Source: JAMDCX01 sp049977145 (lineage in GTDB: Bacteria; Planctomycetota; Phycisphaerae; WQYP01). From it: a stretch of DNA of 64,000 nt. The notes under the pieces are model-generated. The model searched no databases, was not told the DNA's origin, and was given only the letters and a program-made list of their open reading frames with translations. How positions within the stretch are numbered: the first letter of the stretch is position 1; each line of letters opens with the position of its first letter. Made by a program: the position numbers and the translations under genes. The stretch is taken from NCBI GenBank assembly GCA_049977145.1, contig JBMFGW010000004.1, positions 1-64,000 of the forward strand. The letters run 5' to 3'. This document shows positions 1 through 8,381 of the stretch, piece by piece.

Positions 1-180
1 GTTGCCACGCATATAATGTGTATATGTAGATATAAATACATACATTATGTCATTATGTATACACGATATACTTCAATAGTATCCTGACCAGGCACCGGCG
101 CAGGCTTCTTTTTATGCTGTTGCTTGGTCAGCGGGTAATCTTCACGACCTTTCGGCCTGCCAAACGCACAACGCCTTTTT
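1..180. other. AT-rich gene-free edge of the window
   Basis: No credible gene is seen. The first 75 bases are very AT-rich, unlike the GC-rich surroundings, and contain an imperfect dyad (GTGTATAT at 18-25 against GTATACAC at 57-64) and a TATAAT at 12-17. This could be a promoter or an intergenic spacer for a gene left of the window; nothing decides between them. Confidence 0.3.
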
Positions 181-1422
181 TTACGTTGCGTTCCGATTCG
201 TGTTTATCAAGCCGAAAACGGCGGCTAATAGACAAGCGCAAACAACGGCGGCCAGCGGAATGTTGACATGAATCATTTGCGCCTTGGTAGTTATCGGCGA
301 CGCATGGTAGGCACTGACCGCAGGTGGGGTGGCGGACCTCCACCAGCGGCCTTGTTTTACAGCGCCGGGAAGGGTTTGCAGTTGTGCGATCACGTTGGCG
401 AAAAAGATTACAAATGAAGCATGGTGGGGCCAAGTATTCCAGGAGGAGTTGGCCTGCCCGGCTAGCCATAGCCATGTTATGTGCCGGCTCACATCATCAC
501 GTTGCGCCAGCCAGGGATGGCTATCAACCTCCATAAGCGGGTACCACTGTGGATCAAGCCGGGCTTGAAGCAATTTTTTAACCATGATGCCGGAGGCATT
601 GACGAATCGCATTAATTTTTCCTGGCTGACAGCCACCGGTGTTTGCGGGCGTTTTAACATAAGCGCGGCGCGCGGCCACAGTCCCGGCCCCGGTGTGTCG
701 CCCAGGAGCACCACAGCGCTATGTGTAATTCCGGAAAGGAGCTTGGGGTTGAAATGTCGTTGCTGGATAATCCACAGGCCGTGTTGCAATATGCCGCCGT
801 GAAACGTAATAGCGGGAATCGCAGTCAGCAGCCGCAGGAAGTCCGGTGGCGGTACACCAATAAAATGTGCCGCAATCTTCCGGATTCCCGGCGCACGCAG
901 CAATGTCATGCGTGCCAGCACGCGGTTCGCCCGCGTCAGGGTGATGACAACTATGGGTGCGGCCGGCACGGGCGCGATGTCAAAACCGTGTGGCCCCGCT
1001 GCGGCGGATACGGCGCGGCGAATCACCTGATGATGTGCGGCGCTGACGAGAATATAATCCGAGCCGCTATGGATCGGAGATACTTTAACAAATACATCCA
1101 GGGCCTTGGGATTACCAGGCAGGCTACGGGCGATAGCGAAGAGATGAGCCGATGGTGACGCGACGGAACCAGCGGCCCGCCATTGCAGTCGCGGGGAACT
1201 CAAGGCGATGGCGGAGAGAACCGCCGCGGCTAAAATCAGCACCCATGGCCAATCCGGGAAGCGTTTTTGCCGCCCGGCGCTCTGCGGCGTTTCCTCCGGC
1301 CAAAATTCAAGAATGGGAAAAATGAGTTCCGGTGCGGGGGCTTTTCTTAACAACAGCCATCCGCCCACCGCCACCACGGGCGCCAGGATAAGCAGTTCAG
1401 GATGAAGGAATATCACGTTCAT
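181..1422 (-). CDS. BatA-like membrane protein of unknown function
   Basis: The protein has the layout of the N-terminus of BatA/Bat aerotolerance-type proteins. A hydrophobic segment at residues ~5-22 is followed by a short linker with the typical L-x-F-P-x-L-E pattern (ELIFPILEF) and a second membrane segment at ~60-78. A third hydrophobic segment sits at the C-terminus. No DxSxS metal site of a VWA domain is visible in the ~330-residue periplasmic part, so it is not a full BatA. I prefer the ATG at 1422 because the protein then starts directly before the first membrane segment; the frame is open upstream to 1515. It is transcribed away from priA. The role is unknown; related proteins belong to MoxR/DUF58/VWA clusters like the one at 14.6-22 kb. 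Confidence 0.6.
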   Translation of the reverse strand: MNVIFLHPELLILAPVVAVGGWLLLRKAPAPELIFPILEFWPEETPQSAGRQKRFPDWPWVLILAAAVLSAIALSSPRLQWRAAGSVASPSAHLFAIARSLPGNPKALDVFVKVSPIHSGSDYILVSAAHHQVIRRAVSAAAGPHGFDIAPVPAAPIVVITLTRANRVLARMTLLRAPGIRKIAAHFIGVPPPDFLRLLTAIPAITFHGGILQHGLWIIQQRHFNPKLLSGITHSAVVLLGDTPGPGLWPRAALMLKRPQTPVAVSQEKLMRFVNASGIMVKKLLQARLDPQWYPLMEVDSHPWLAQRDDVSRHITWLWLAGQANSSWNTWPHHASFVIFFANVIAQLQTLPGAVKQGRWWRSATPPAVSAYHASPITTKAQMIHVNIPLAAVVCACLLAAVFGLINTNRNAT

Positions 1423-1609
1423 CGGTCTATCCACCGCCGCAGATACTCCCATAATACCAGATTTGCTGGAGTCCTGCGTCAGGTAGCACACTATGGCTCG
1501 TTTTTTATTTCCCAACTGACACGCGCAGTATTACAACAATAAGAACTTAGCACTTATGGAAGCATCATTCGAAATGCTTTCTCGTTTCATGATTATGGCA
1601 ATCCGCCAC

Positions 1610-1615
1610 TATAAT
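1610..1615 (+). promoter_or_regulatory. -10 box of priA, near-leaderless start
   Basis: A perfect TATAAT ends nine bases before the priA ATG at 1624, which puts the expected transcription start at about 1622. No Shine-Dalgarno sequence precedes the ATG. The -35 region (around 1587-1592) is poor. This suggests an mRNA with an almost absent leader. Confidence 0.45.
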
Positions 1616-1623
1616 CATCTCTG

Positions 1624-4068
1624 ATGAAGGCACCTGCGGTTTCAGCTATTTCTCCGGGTATTTCCACGCGGCACTATGCCGCAGTCGCGGTGGATCAGGC
1701 GCTGGATATGAACCTGACATATTGTATTCCGCCGAAATTGCTCCCGGTGCTGCGGGTCGGATCGCGTGTGCGCGTTCCGCTGGGGCGGAGGAATCGGCCG
1801 GTCAGTGGAACCATTTTGGAGATTACCGATCAGGCCCCGGCGTGCAAGCCCGACACGCACTGGCGGGAAAAGCCATTCCCGCAAACACCGGCGGAACCAG
1901 CGCGCCAAGATTTGCTTTGGAACATCAGCCCACTGGAGGGCACGAAAAACCCGGAAGCCAGCAACCTCAAAAATATTCTGGACGTCTATCCGGAAATTGA
2001 TCCGGTGCCTGCCGATTTACTGGAAATGGCGCGGTGGATCAGCCGCTATTATTGTTGCCCGCCGGGAGCGGTGCTTTCCACAATTGTGCCGGCAGCGGTG
2101 AAGAAGAACATCCGCCCGCCGCAGCGGATATTGATACATCGCGTTGATGATTCTCCGGAATTGCAAGCACGGCTGACGGGGTTTGCGGCCCGCACACGGA
2201 AGGCCTATACTGCGGTTAGCACCGCATTGGCCAACGGCGCGCTGTCGCCGGCTGATTTACTGGCGAAAACGCCGGTTTCCAAGCCGATGCTCAAGCGGTT
2301 TATTTCCGCCGGTCTGCTGCGGCTGGAAAAATGTATCCTCTGGCCGGACGCGGCCCGTTTGGGTTTACCACCAGCAACGGAATGCTCCGCGAACGTCGGC
2401 CCGGATTTTGCATTAACATCCGAGCAGGCGGCAGCGCTGGAGGCGCTATTGCCACTGCTCAATCCGCCGCGCTTTGCGGCACGTTTAATTTTTGGCGTGA
2501 CCGGTTCAGGCAAAACCGAGTTGTACATACGCTGTATTGACAAGGTGATCGCCTCCGGGCGGCAGGCCATTGTACTGGTACCGGAGATTTCTTTAACCGC
2601 ACAACTTATCAGCCGCTTCACGGCACGGTTTGCACGCGTGGCGGTCTTGCACAGTGGCATGTCCGATTCGCTGCGGCGTCAGCATTGGCATGCCATCGCG
2701 GCCGGCTGGGCGCAGGTAATTATCGGCGCCCGATCGGCTGTTTTTGCGCCCGTGCCGAAACTGGGACTCATTGTTGTCGATGAAGAACATGAACCATCCT
2801 ATAAGCAGGATAGCGCGCCGCGTTATCATGCCCGAGATGTGGCGGTGCGGCGCGCGCAGATCAGCGCGGCGCCGGTATTGCTGGGATCCGCCACACCATC
2901 GCTGGAAACTTGGCGCAACGCCCATGTTAATCCGCACTATGGATTGATTAAATTAACGCTGCGACCGCGCGGCCTGTTGATGCCGAAGGTGGTGACGGTC
3001 GATATGCGGGAAGAGCGGCGCCGGCGCCGCGGCCTGCACGCATTATCCATGCTGCTTGAACAACGGCTAAGGGAGACGGTAGCGGATAAAGGGCAGGCGA
3101 TTTTTCTGTTAAATCGGCGCGGCTATGCGCATTATGTGGCGTGTCCCAAGTGTGATTTTGTGCTTATGTGCGACCACTGTGACGCCACGATGGTGGTGCA
3201 TCGGCATGACGCCGCTGCGCGTACGGCGTCGCCGGGGTTGCCGGAGGGGTATATACAATGCCATTACTGCCTGACCAATCAGTTGCTGCCGGAACGCTGT
3301 CCGGAGTGTCACTGCCGCCTGGTGCAACTGGGGCAGGGTACGCAGCGGGTGGAAGAAGAATTGCGGAATAAATTTCCGGAACTGCGTTTGGCGCGGATGG
3401 ACAGCGATTCCATGCGGCATGCAGATGCCTACCAACAGACGCTGCGGCGTTTTGCCGATGGAGACCTGGATTTGCTTCTGGGCACGCAGATGATTGCCAA
3501 AGGTTTGGATTTTCCCAACGTTACGCTGGTGGGAGTATTGAATGCCGATTTGGCGATGACCAGCCCCGATTTCCGAGCTTCCGAACGGACCTTCCAGTTG
3601 ATCTGCCAGGTGGCCGGACGTTGCGGCCGTACCCGGAGGCCGGGGTTGGTGGTGGTGCAGACCATGCAGCCGCAGGAACCGGCGGTGATGTTTGCGACGC
3701 GGCATGATTACGAAGGATTTGTCCGACAGGAATTGGAGCATCGCCACAGTTTTAATTATCCCCCTTTTGGCCGGATGGTGCGGCTGGTACTTTCCGATAC
3801 AGACTTTCTTTCTTTGCAGGGCGAAGCCAGGGCGTTGCTGGCCATGATTTTGGAATCGCCAGTGTTCCGGCCTGAAACCATACGATCTATTGGCCCGCAG
3901 AATGCCCCCATGCAGCGCCTGGATGAAAAATACCGCATGGAAATTATTTTATTCGCCGCCGCCCCCGGCCCACTGCAAGAGGTACTGGTCGATTTGCGGC
4001 AGCGTGGTCTGTTGCAGCGTTTTCACGCGGATGTGGTGGTGGATGTGGATCCCATAGCAATGCAATAA
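1624..4068 (+). CDS. priA: Primosomal protein N' (replication restart helicase PriA)
   Basis: PriA is a 3'-5' superfamily 2 DNA helicase that recognises stalled forks and reloads the replicative helicase. The N-terminal DNA-binding region is recognisable (pattern L-T-Y-x-I-P then G-S-R-V-R-V-P-L-G-R-R near residues 35-60). Walker A GVTGSGKT is at about residues 291-298 and the Walker B box is DEEH at about 386-389. The two-zinc cysteine cluster (CPKC, CDHC, CHYC, CPEC) lies between about 508 and 562. The length, 814 residues, is slightly above the usual 700-750. dnaB, the helicase it would help reload, follows after the assembly gap. Confidence 0.95.
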   Translation: MKAPAVSAISPGISTRHYAAVAVDQALDMNLTYCIPPKLLPVLRVGSRVRVPLGRRNRPVSGTILEITDQAPACKPDTHWREKPFPQTPAEPARQDLLWNISPLEGTKNPEASNLKNILDVYPEIDPVPADLLEMARWISRYYCCPPGAVLSTIVPAAVKKNIRPPQRILIHRVDDSPELQARLTGFAARTRKAYTAVSTALANGALSPADLLAKTPVSKPMLKRFISAGLLRLEKCILWPDAARLGLPPATECSANVGPDFALTSEQAAALEALLPLLNPPRFAARLIFGVTGSGKTELYIRCIDKVIASGRQAIVLVPEISLTAQLISRFTARFARVAVLHSGMSDSLRRQHWHAIAAGWAQVIIGARSAVFAPVPKLGLIVVDEEHEPSYKQDSAPRYHARDVAVRRAQISAAPVLLGSATPSLETWRNAHVNPHYGLIKLTLRPRGLLMPKVVTVDMREERRRRRGLHALSMLLEQRLRETVADKGQAIFLLNRRGYAHYVACPKCDFVLMCDHCDATMVVHRHDAAARTASPGLPEGYIQCHYCLTNQLLPERCPECHCRLVQLGQGTQRVEEELRNKFPELRLARMDSDSMRHADAYQQTLRRFADGDLDLLLGTQMIAKGLDFPNVTLVGVLNADLAMTSPDFRASERTFQLICQVAGRCGRTRRPGLVVVQTMQPQEPAVMFATRHDYEGFVRQELEHRHSFNYPPFGRMVRLVLSDTDFLSLQGEARALLAMILESPVFRPETIRSIGPQNAPMQRLDEKYRMEIILFAAAPGPLQEVLVDLRQRGLLQRFHADVVVDVDPIAMQ

Positions 4069-4076
4069 TCAAGGAA

Positions 4077-4170
4077 NNNNNNNNNNNNNNNNNNNNNNNN
4101 NNNNNNNNNNNNNNNNNNNNNNNNNNNNNNNNNNNNNNNNNNNNNNNNNNNNNNNNNNNNNNNNNNNNNN
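4077..4170. other. Assembly gap (run of N)
   Basis: 94 consecutive N. The true distance and content between priA and the following sequence are unknown, so neighbourhood arguments across this point are weak. Confidence 0.99.
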
Positions 4171-4644
4171 AGGACTCCGGGCGACGCAACCGGAAATGTC
4201 CATATCTATACCGCGGGAAACAGCGTGTTGAGGTTCCCATCCGGCCAGGACTGTCCCATCGTACGGGCCTCGCCCGCACTGCGAATTGGAACCATTGGGG
4301 CCGCGTAAGGAGTGTAGCCGTGAACGGTTACATTGAATGTGAACGTGTGGATGGCGGACGGCGGCAGTGGAAAAGCTGTCGGAATATCTTTAACGCACCG
4401 CCGTGCATTGCCGGGCCAAACACGGTACAGTAATATTATTCCGCTGTGTCGGGACGGTTATCGTTTAGAAACGGTACCAGAATAATTTCCCGGTTCGCGC
4501 GGCAATCGAATACGCGGCCATCGACCTAATCGGCGGCTATGTGCGGGGCGATGCAACGGGTTCTGTGAAAGTTATGCCGGATCCGTTCCGGAAGCTGAAT
4601 TCACTGTGGCCCGCGTGCAGCGGTTGGCCGCCAGGATTGTATGT
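4171..4644. other. Gene-free stretch before dnaB
   Basis: I see no convincing reading frame between the N run and dnaB. The 12-mer GTGAACGGTTAC is at 4320-4331; it recurs at 38569-38580 and, inverted, at 60091-60102, always outside genes. Confidence 0.4.
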
Positions 4645-6060
4645 ATGGATGAAAACATCACCACCGCCCGCCCCCGTCCGCGTGATATGTCTTCAGCGCT
4701 GGTCGCGCAGAATAATACCGAACGAACACCGCCGCATGATTCGGCTTCGGAAATGGCGCTGCTTGGTTCGATGCTGCTGAATCCGGAAGGCATTGGAGAA
4801 ATAGTTTCCATTATTGAAACCGGTGATGTGTTTTTCAGCCGGCAGAATCAAATCCTTTTTGAAGGCATTCTGGATTTGATGCAGGCTGGTTCCGCCGTCG
4901 ATGGCGTGACCCTGACGCATAAGCTCAAACAAAAAGGTCTGTACGAAGCCGCCGGGGGTTATGATTATCTGGAGCAATTGGTTAATTGCGTGCCCAGCGC
5001 CGCCAATGCGCTGGCTTATGCGCACATTGTGCGGGATAAAGCCCTGCTGCGTCGGCTTATCAGCGCCTGTGCGCAAAGCCTGGAATCCTGTTACGACAAT
5101 TCCGAAGAGGCGGCGGTAATTTTAGACCGCAGTGAACGCGCCATTTTTGAAGTGGCGCAATTAAAGGTTACCGGCCAGCCCGTGGCGCTCAACGAGGTCC
5201 TGCACGAAACCTTTGAAATGCTCGATCGCAATACCGGCAGCACGATTACCGGTGTGCCCACGGGATATGTGGAACTGGATAATCTCACCAGCGGCCTGCA
5301 GCGCGGGGAAATGATTGTTCTGGCGGCCCGGCCAAGTGTGGGAAAAACCGCTTTGGCGATGAATATCGTGGAACACGTCGGGGTGGATTTGAAAAAACCC
5401 GTCGCGGTCTTCTCGCTGGAAATGTCCAAGCAGCAACTCGCCCAGCGCATGCTGTGCGCACGCAGCGGTGTGGATTCGCAAAAGCTGCGCCGTAATATGC
5501 TGGCGCGTGATGATCGCAACCGTTTGAGCATAGCGGTGGGAGAACTGGCCGAGGGGAAAATTTTCATTGACGATACCCCGGCACTGTCCATTCTGGATTT
5601 GCGCACCAAGGCCAGAAGATTGTTAAGTCAACAGAGCATTGAGCTGGTAGTCATTGACTACCTGCAATTGATGGAAGCGCCACGCGAGGAAAATCGGCAA
5701 CAGCAGATCAGTACCATCAGCCGAGGTGTCAAAGCCCTGGCCCGGGAATTAAACTCTCCGGTGGTATGCCTGTCGCAGTTAAACCGGGCCTCCGAAAGTG
5801 AAAACCGTCTGCCGCGCACCAGCGATCTGCGCGAGTCGGGCAGCATTGAACAGGATGCCGATGTAGTCATGCTGCTGCACCGCGAGGCAGTCATGCACCG
5901 TGGTGATCAGGAATGGGCCCAGACCAATCCTGATAAAATCAATGAGGCGCAGTTGATTATCGCCAAACAGCGTAACGGCCCCTGCGATACCGTGCGCCTG
6001 ACGTTTATGGCCGCTAATACCCGCTTTGAAACCTATCACCCCGGTTCGGAATATTCATGA
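4645..6060 (+). CDS. dnaB: Replicative DNA helicase DnaB
   Basis: This is the hexameric 5'-3' helicase of the replisome. The N-terminal DnaB domain starts at about residue 30 (SASEMALLGSMLL) and the linker and RecA-like ATPase follow. Walker A RPSVGKT lies near residues 228-235 and Walker B VVIDYLQLM near 340. The start at 4645 is chosen because an AGGA ribosome site lies eight bases before it and the resulting 471 residues match the family; an upstream GTG at 4606 has no such site. No intein or other insertion is seen. It is a monocistronic-looking gene followed by 224 bases with two hairpins. Confidence 0.95.
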   Translation: MDENITTARPRPRDMSSALVAQNNTERTPPHDSASEMALLGSMLLNPEGIGEIVSIIETGDVFFSRQNQILFEGILDLMQAGSAVDGVTLTHKLKQKGLYEAAGGYDYLEQLVNCVPSAANALAYAHIVRDKALLRRLISACAQSLESCYDNSEEAAVILDRSERAIFEVAQLKVTGQPVALNEVLHETFEMLDRNTGSTITGVPTGYVELDNLTSGLQRGEMIVLAARPSVGKTALAMNIVEHVGVDLKKPVAVFSLEMSKQQLAQRMLCARSGVDSQKLRRNMLARDDRNRLSIAVGELAEGKIFIDDTPALSILDLRTKARRLLSQQSIELVVIDYLQLMEAPREENRQQQISTISRGVKALARELNSPVVCLSQLNRASESENRLPRTSDLRESGSIEQDADVVMLLHREAVMHRGDQEWAQTNPDKINEAQLIIAKQRNGPCDTVRLTFMAANTRFETYHPGSEYS

Positions 6061-6125
6061 GCCTGCCACAGGGCCATGGCGAGCGGGCTAAACTATCGCA
6101 TGGTAATGCGGCTGCTGTTAAAAAA

Positions 6126-6160
6126 CCGGGCACTATAGCGTAACGGATTGTGGTGCCCGG
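6126..6160. terminator. Hairpin after dnaB
   Basis: CCGGGCAC at 6126-6133 pairs with GTGCCCGG at 6153-6160, with a 19-base loop. There is no U-tract, so it may be a weak terminator or an mRNA-stabilising structure at the dnaB 3' end. Confidence 0.3.
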
Positions 6161-6242
6161 CGGCTTAGGAAAAAGGCGGTAGGATTCTTATTATCAGGTG
6201 CGCCTTTTGGCCGAAACGCTGTCACCGGTTACTATGTTGTCC

Positions 6243-6268
6243 CAGTGTTGTTAAACACTGTTTCTTGG
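6243..6268 (+). terminator. Hairpin with T-rich tail just upstream of uppP
   Basis: CAGTGTT (6243-6249) and AACACTG (6254-6260) form a perfect 7-bp stem with a GTTA loop, followed by TTTCTTGG. The uppP ribosome site GGAGG begins only 12 bases after the stem. It could be a terminator of the dnaB transcript or an attenuator in the uppP leader. Confidence 0.4.
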
Positions 6269-6284
6269 CTAAGGAGGACTTACC

Positions 6285-7163
6285 GTGATTCATACCGCCG
6301 CCACACATTTGACAGTGCTACAGGCTGTATTTTTAGGGATTCTGCAGGGAGTGTCGGAATTGTTTCCGATCAGCAGTTTGGGGCATATTATTATCGTCAA
6401 GCATCTGCTGCATTGGCATTTCAATACCGGTAATAAGAATTTCCTGAGTTTTGTGGTGGCCCTGCATCTGGCCACGGCGGCAGCCTTGCTGATTTATTTC
6501 TGGGGGCAATGGAAAAAAGTCATCTTTGCATATCTCGGCAGTATCCAGCACGGGAAATTGGTGTACGACCGGGAGAGTAAATTCGCCTGGTTGCTGGTGG
6601 CGGGCACCATTGTTGTGGGACTGGTGGGACTGACATTCGAAAAAAAGTTTCGGCTCTTTTTTGATGATCCACGCTATTACTGGATGGTGTGTATATTTCT
6701 GATTCTTAACGGCGGAGTCATGTTTCTTGGCGATTACATGAAAAAACTGGCGCTGAAAAAAGCGGCTGCGCAGCAGCGCAAGCACGCGGAGGACTTAACA
6801 TTTCCACAAGGAGCGGCAGTGGGAGCGGCCCAAACACTGGCGTTATTTCCCGGTATTTCCCGCAGTGGTGTGGCCATTGTGGGCGGTGTGCTGGCGGGAC
6901 TGACCTATGAAGAAGCCTGCCGCTTTGCCTTCATGCTGGCCACACCCGTCATTGCCGCCGCCGGATTGCTGAAAGTTCCAGCTTTATTCAAGCCTGAAGC
7001 CCACGCGATTTTGTATCTGACCATTCCTGCCGCCATGGCCGCAGGCATTACCGCCTACCTAAGCACTAAATTCCTGATGAAGTATTTTGAAACCCGTCGG
7101 CTCACGCCCTTCGCCATTTATTGCGTGGTGCTGGGGACGGTGGCATTGCTTCTGGCCCGCTGA
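6285..7163 (+). CDS. uppP: Undecaprenyl-diphosphatase UppP/BacA
   Basis: This integral membrane phosphatase recycles undecaprenyl pyrophosphate for peptidoglycan and other envelope polymers; overproduction gives bacitracin resistance in other bacteria. Both family signatures are visible: the first-helix motif QGVSELFPISSLGH near residues 22-35 and the PGISRSG motif near 190. The protein is almost wholly hydrophobic, with about eight membrane segments and one charged loop at ~150-170. Length 292 is slightly above the usual ~270. The GTG start at 6285 has a strong GGAGG at 6273-6277. Confidence 0.93.
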   Translation: MIHTAATHLTVLQAVFLGILQGVSELFPISSLGHIIIVKHLLHWHFNTGNKNFLSFVVALHLATAAALLIYFWGQWKKVIFAYLGSIQHGKLVYDRESKFAWLLVAGTIVVGLVGLTFEKKFRLFFDDPRYYWMVCIFLILNGGVMFLGDYMKKLALKKAAAQQRKHAEDLTFPQGAAVGAAQTLALFPGISRSGVAIVGGVLAGLTYEEACRFAFMLATPVIAAAGLLKVPALFKPEAHAILYLTIPAAMAAGITAYLSTKFLMKYFETRRLTPFAIYCVVLGTVALLLAR

Positions 7164-7228
7164 CTTCCAAAACCTTCCGCTCATATCTACAATGATATTA
7201 GTAGAAGTCAATCCGGAGATTCACAATT

Positions 7229-7462
7229 ATGAAGCGACAACAACGAATGTCCCGTAAGATTATTTTTCGCAGCGCGGCGGTGTTGATATTAGGCGCTATG
7301 CCGCTGCTGGGTGGTTGCCAGGAGGAATTATTTACCGGACGTGATCAGAATATTCAAAGCAAATCGCAATACTTTCCCGATCCCCACCCCATTGAACAAT
7401 CCCAATCTGAAGATGGCGTCGGTGGTGGAGCCATGCCCTACGGCGGACAAAATGGGTTTTAA
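7229..7462 (+). CDS. Small lipoprotein of unknown function
   Basis: This 77-residue protein has a basic N-terminus, a hydrophobic core and a lipobox LLGGC with the cysteine near residue 29, so it should be lipid-anchored to a membrane. The mature part is short and polar with no recognised domain; the LFTGRDQ-type stretch just after the cysteine is of a kind seen in other short planctomycete lipoproteins (recalled, not checked). A GGAGA site lies upstream of the ATG. Confidence 0.65.
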   Translation: MKRQQRMSRKIIFRSAAVLILGAMPLLGGCQEELFTGRDQNIQSKSQYFPDPHPIEQSQSEDGVGGGAMPYGGQNGF

Positions 7463-7659
7463 TATTCACCGCATGCACGGTGGGCGCAACATGGGCGTGG
7501 CTTCTTCGCCCCCCCACGATTCGGCCCTCATTTGGCCCACCGGGTTCTTAGCGCCTAGAATGATGTGAATTCGATGGCCGAGAGGTCGCGTCGAGAAACC
7601 GATGTAAAACCGAAGTGGGACGGCGTTTCGGATGGTGCTTTATATGGATAAACAACGTT

Positions 7660-8343
7660 ATGTTCGAGAGCGAAGGAAAACGTGAATGCGATCGCGCGCA
7701 GGAATTTCGCAAGATTGTGGAGCCATTGGTACGTACTGGAGACTTAAACCAGGCGGCGGAATATATAGGGCATTGCTGGTGCGTGGGGGTAATCTGCGAC
7801 TTTTTACGCCATTCCGACACGAAAGTGCGGAGCGTCGCCGCCATGGCTTTAGCGCTTATGGGGGACAAAACCGCTATTGCACCGCTGGTCGTGGCTTTGC
7901 ATGATGTTGATCCACGGGTGAATGAACTGGCTGATCAGGCTTTATGGGCTATCTGGTTTCGTTGTGGCAATAAATGCGGTTGCGGTTATCTGAAATGTGG
8001 TACGCATCATTTGAAACACGGCAATATGGCAACGGCCATTGAAAAGTTTACTTTGGCGATTGCCGCCGATCCGGACTTCGCCGAAGCCTACAATCAACGG
8101 GCCATCGCCCATTATCTTTCCGAGCAGTACGCCGAAGCTCTGGTGGATTGCCGTGATGCTTTGGCAAAAATGCCGCCGCACTTCGGGGCAATGGCGGGAA
8201 TGGGACATTGTCACGCCCAACTGGGCAATCTGTGCGCAGCGCAGCAATGTTACCGTCAAGCCTTGGCCATCAATCCTTGCATGGAGGGCATTGCCGTAGC
8301 GTTGGCACAGATTCAGAAAATTATAAACAAACCGACCCTCTGA
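7660..8343 (+). CDS. HEAT-repeat / TPR protein
   Basis: The N-terminal half contains a HEAT-like pair of helices (FLRHSDTKVRSVAAMALALMGD then A-I-A-P-L-V-V-A-L-H-D-V-D-P-R-V). The C-terminal half has two to three TPR units (FTLAIAADPDFAEAYNQRA, then YAEALVDCRDALAKMPPHFG, then CYRQALAINP). Such proteins are scaffolds; no catalytic motif is seen. There is an unusual cysteine-rich stretch in the middle (CGNKCGCGYLKC), which could bind metal. The start is uncertain: the frame opens with a GTG at 7615, and I chose the ATG at 7660. Confidence 0.65.
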   Translation: MFESEGKRECDRAQEFRKIVEPLVRTGDLNQAAEYIGHCWCVGVICDFLRHSDTKVRSVAAMALALMGDKTAIAPLVVALHDVDPRVNELADQALWAIWFRCGNKCGCGYLKCGTHHLKHGNMATAIEKFTLAIAADPDFAEAYNQRAIAHYLSEQYAEALVDCRDALAKMPPHFGAMAGMGHCHAQLGNLCAAQQCYRQALAINPCMEGIAVALAQIQKIINKPTL

Positions 8344-8381
8344 TGGTTGCGGCGTATGGTGTGCTGATTTCCCCATGGTTC

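Noticed and set aside
128..475. Minus-strand open frame at the window start
   Set aside because: Overlaps the BatA-like gene in another frame and has the Arg/Cys-rich composition of a shadow frame.
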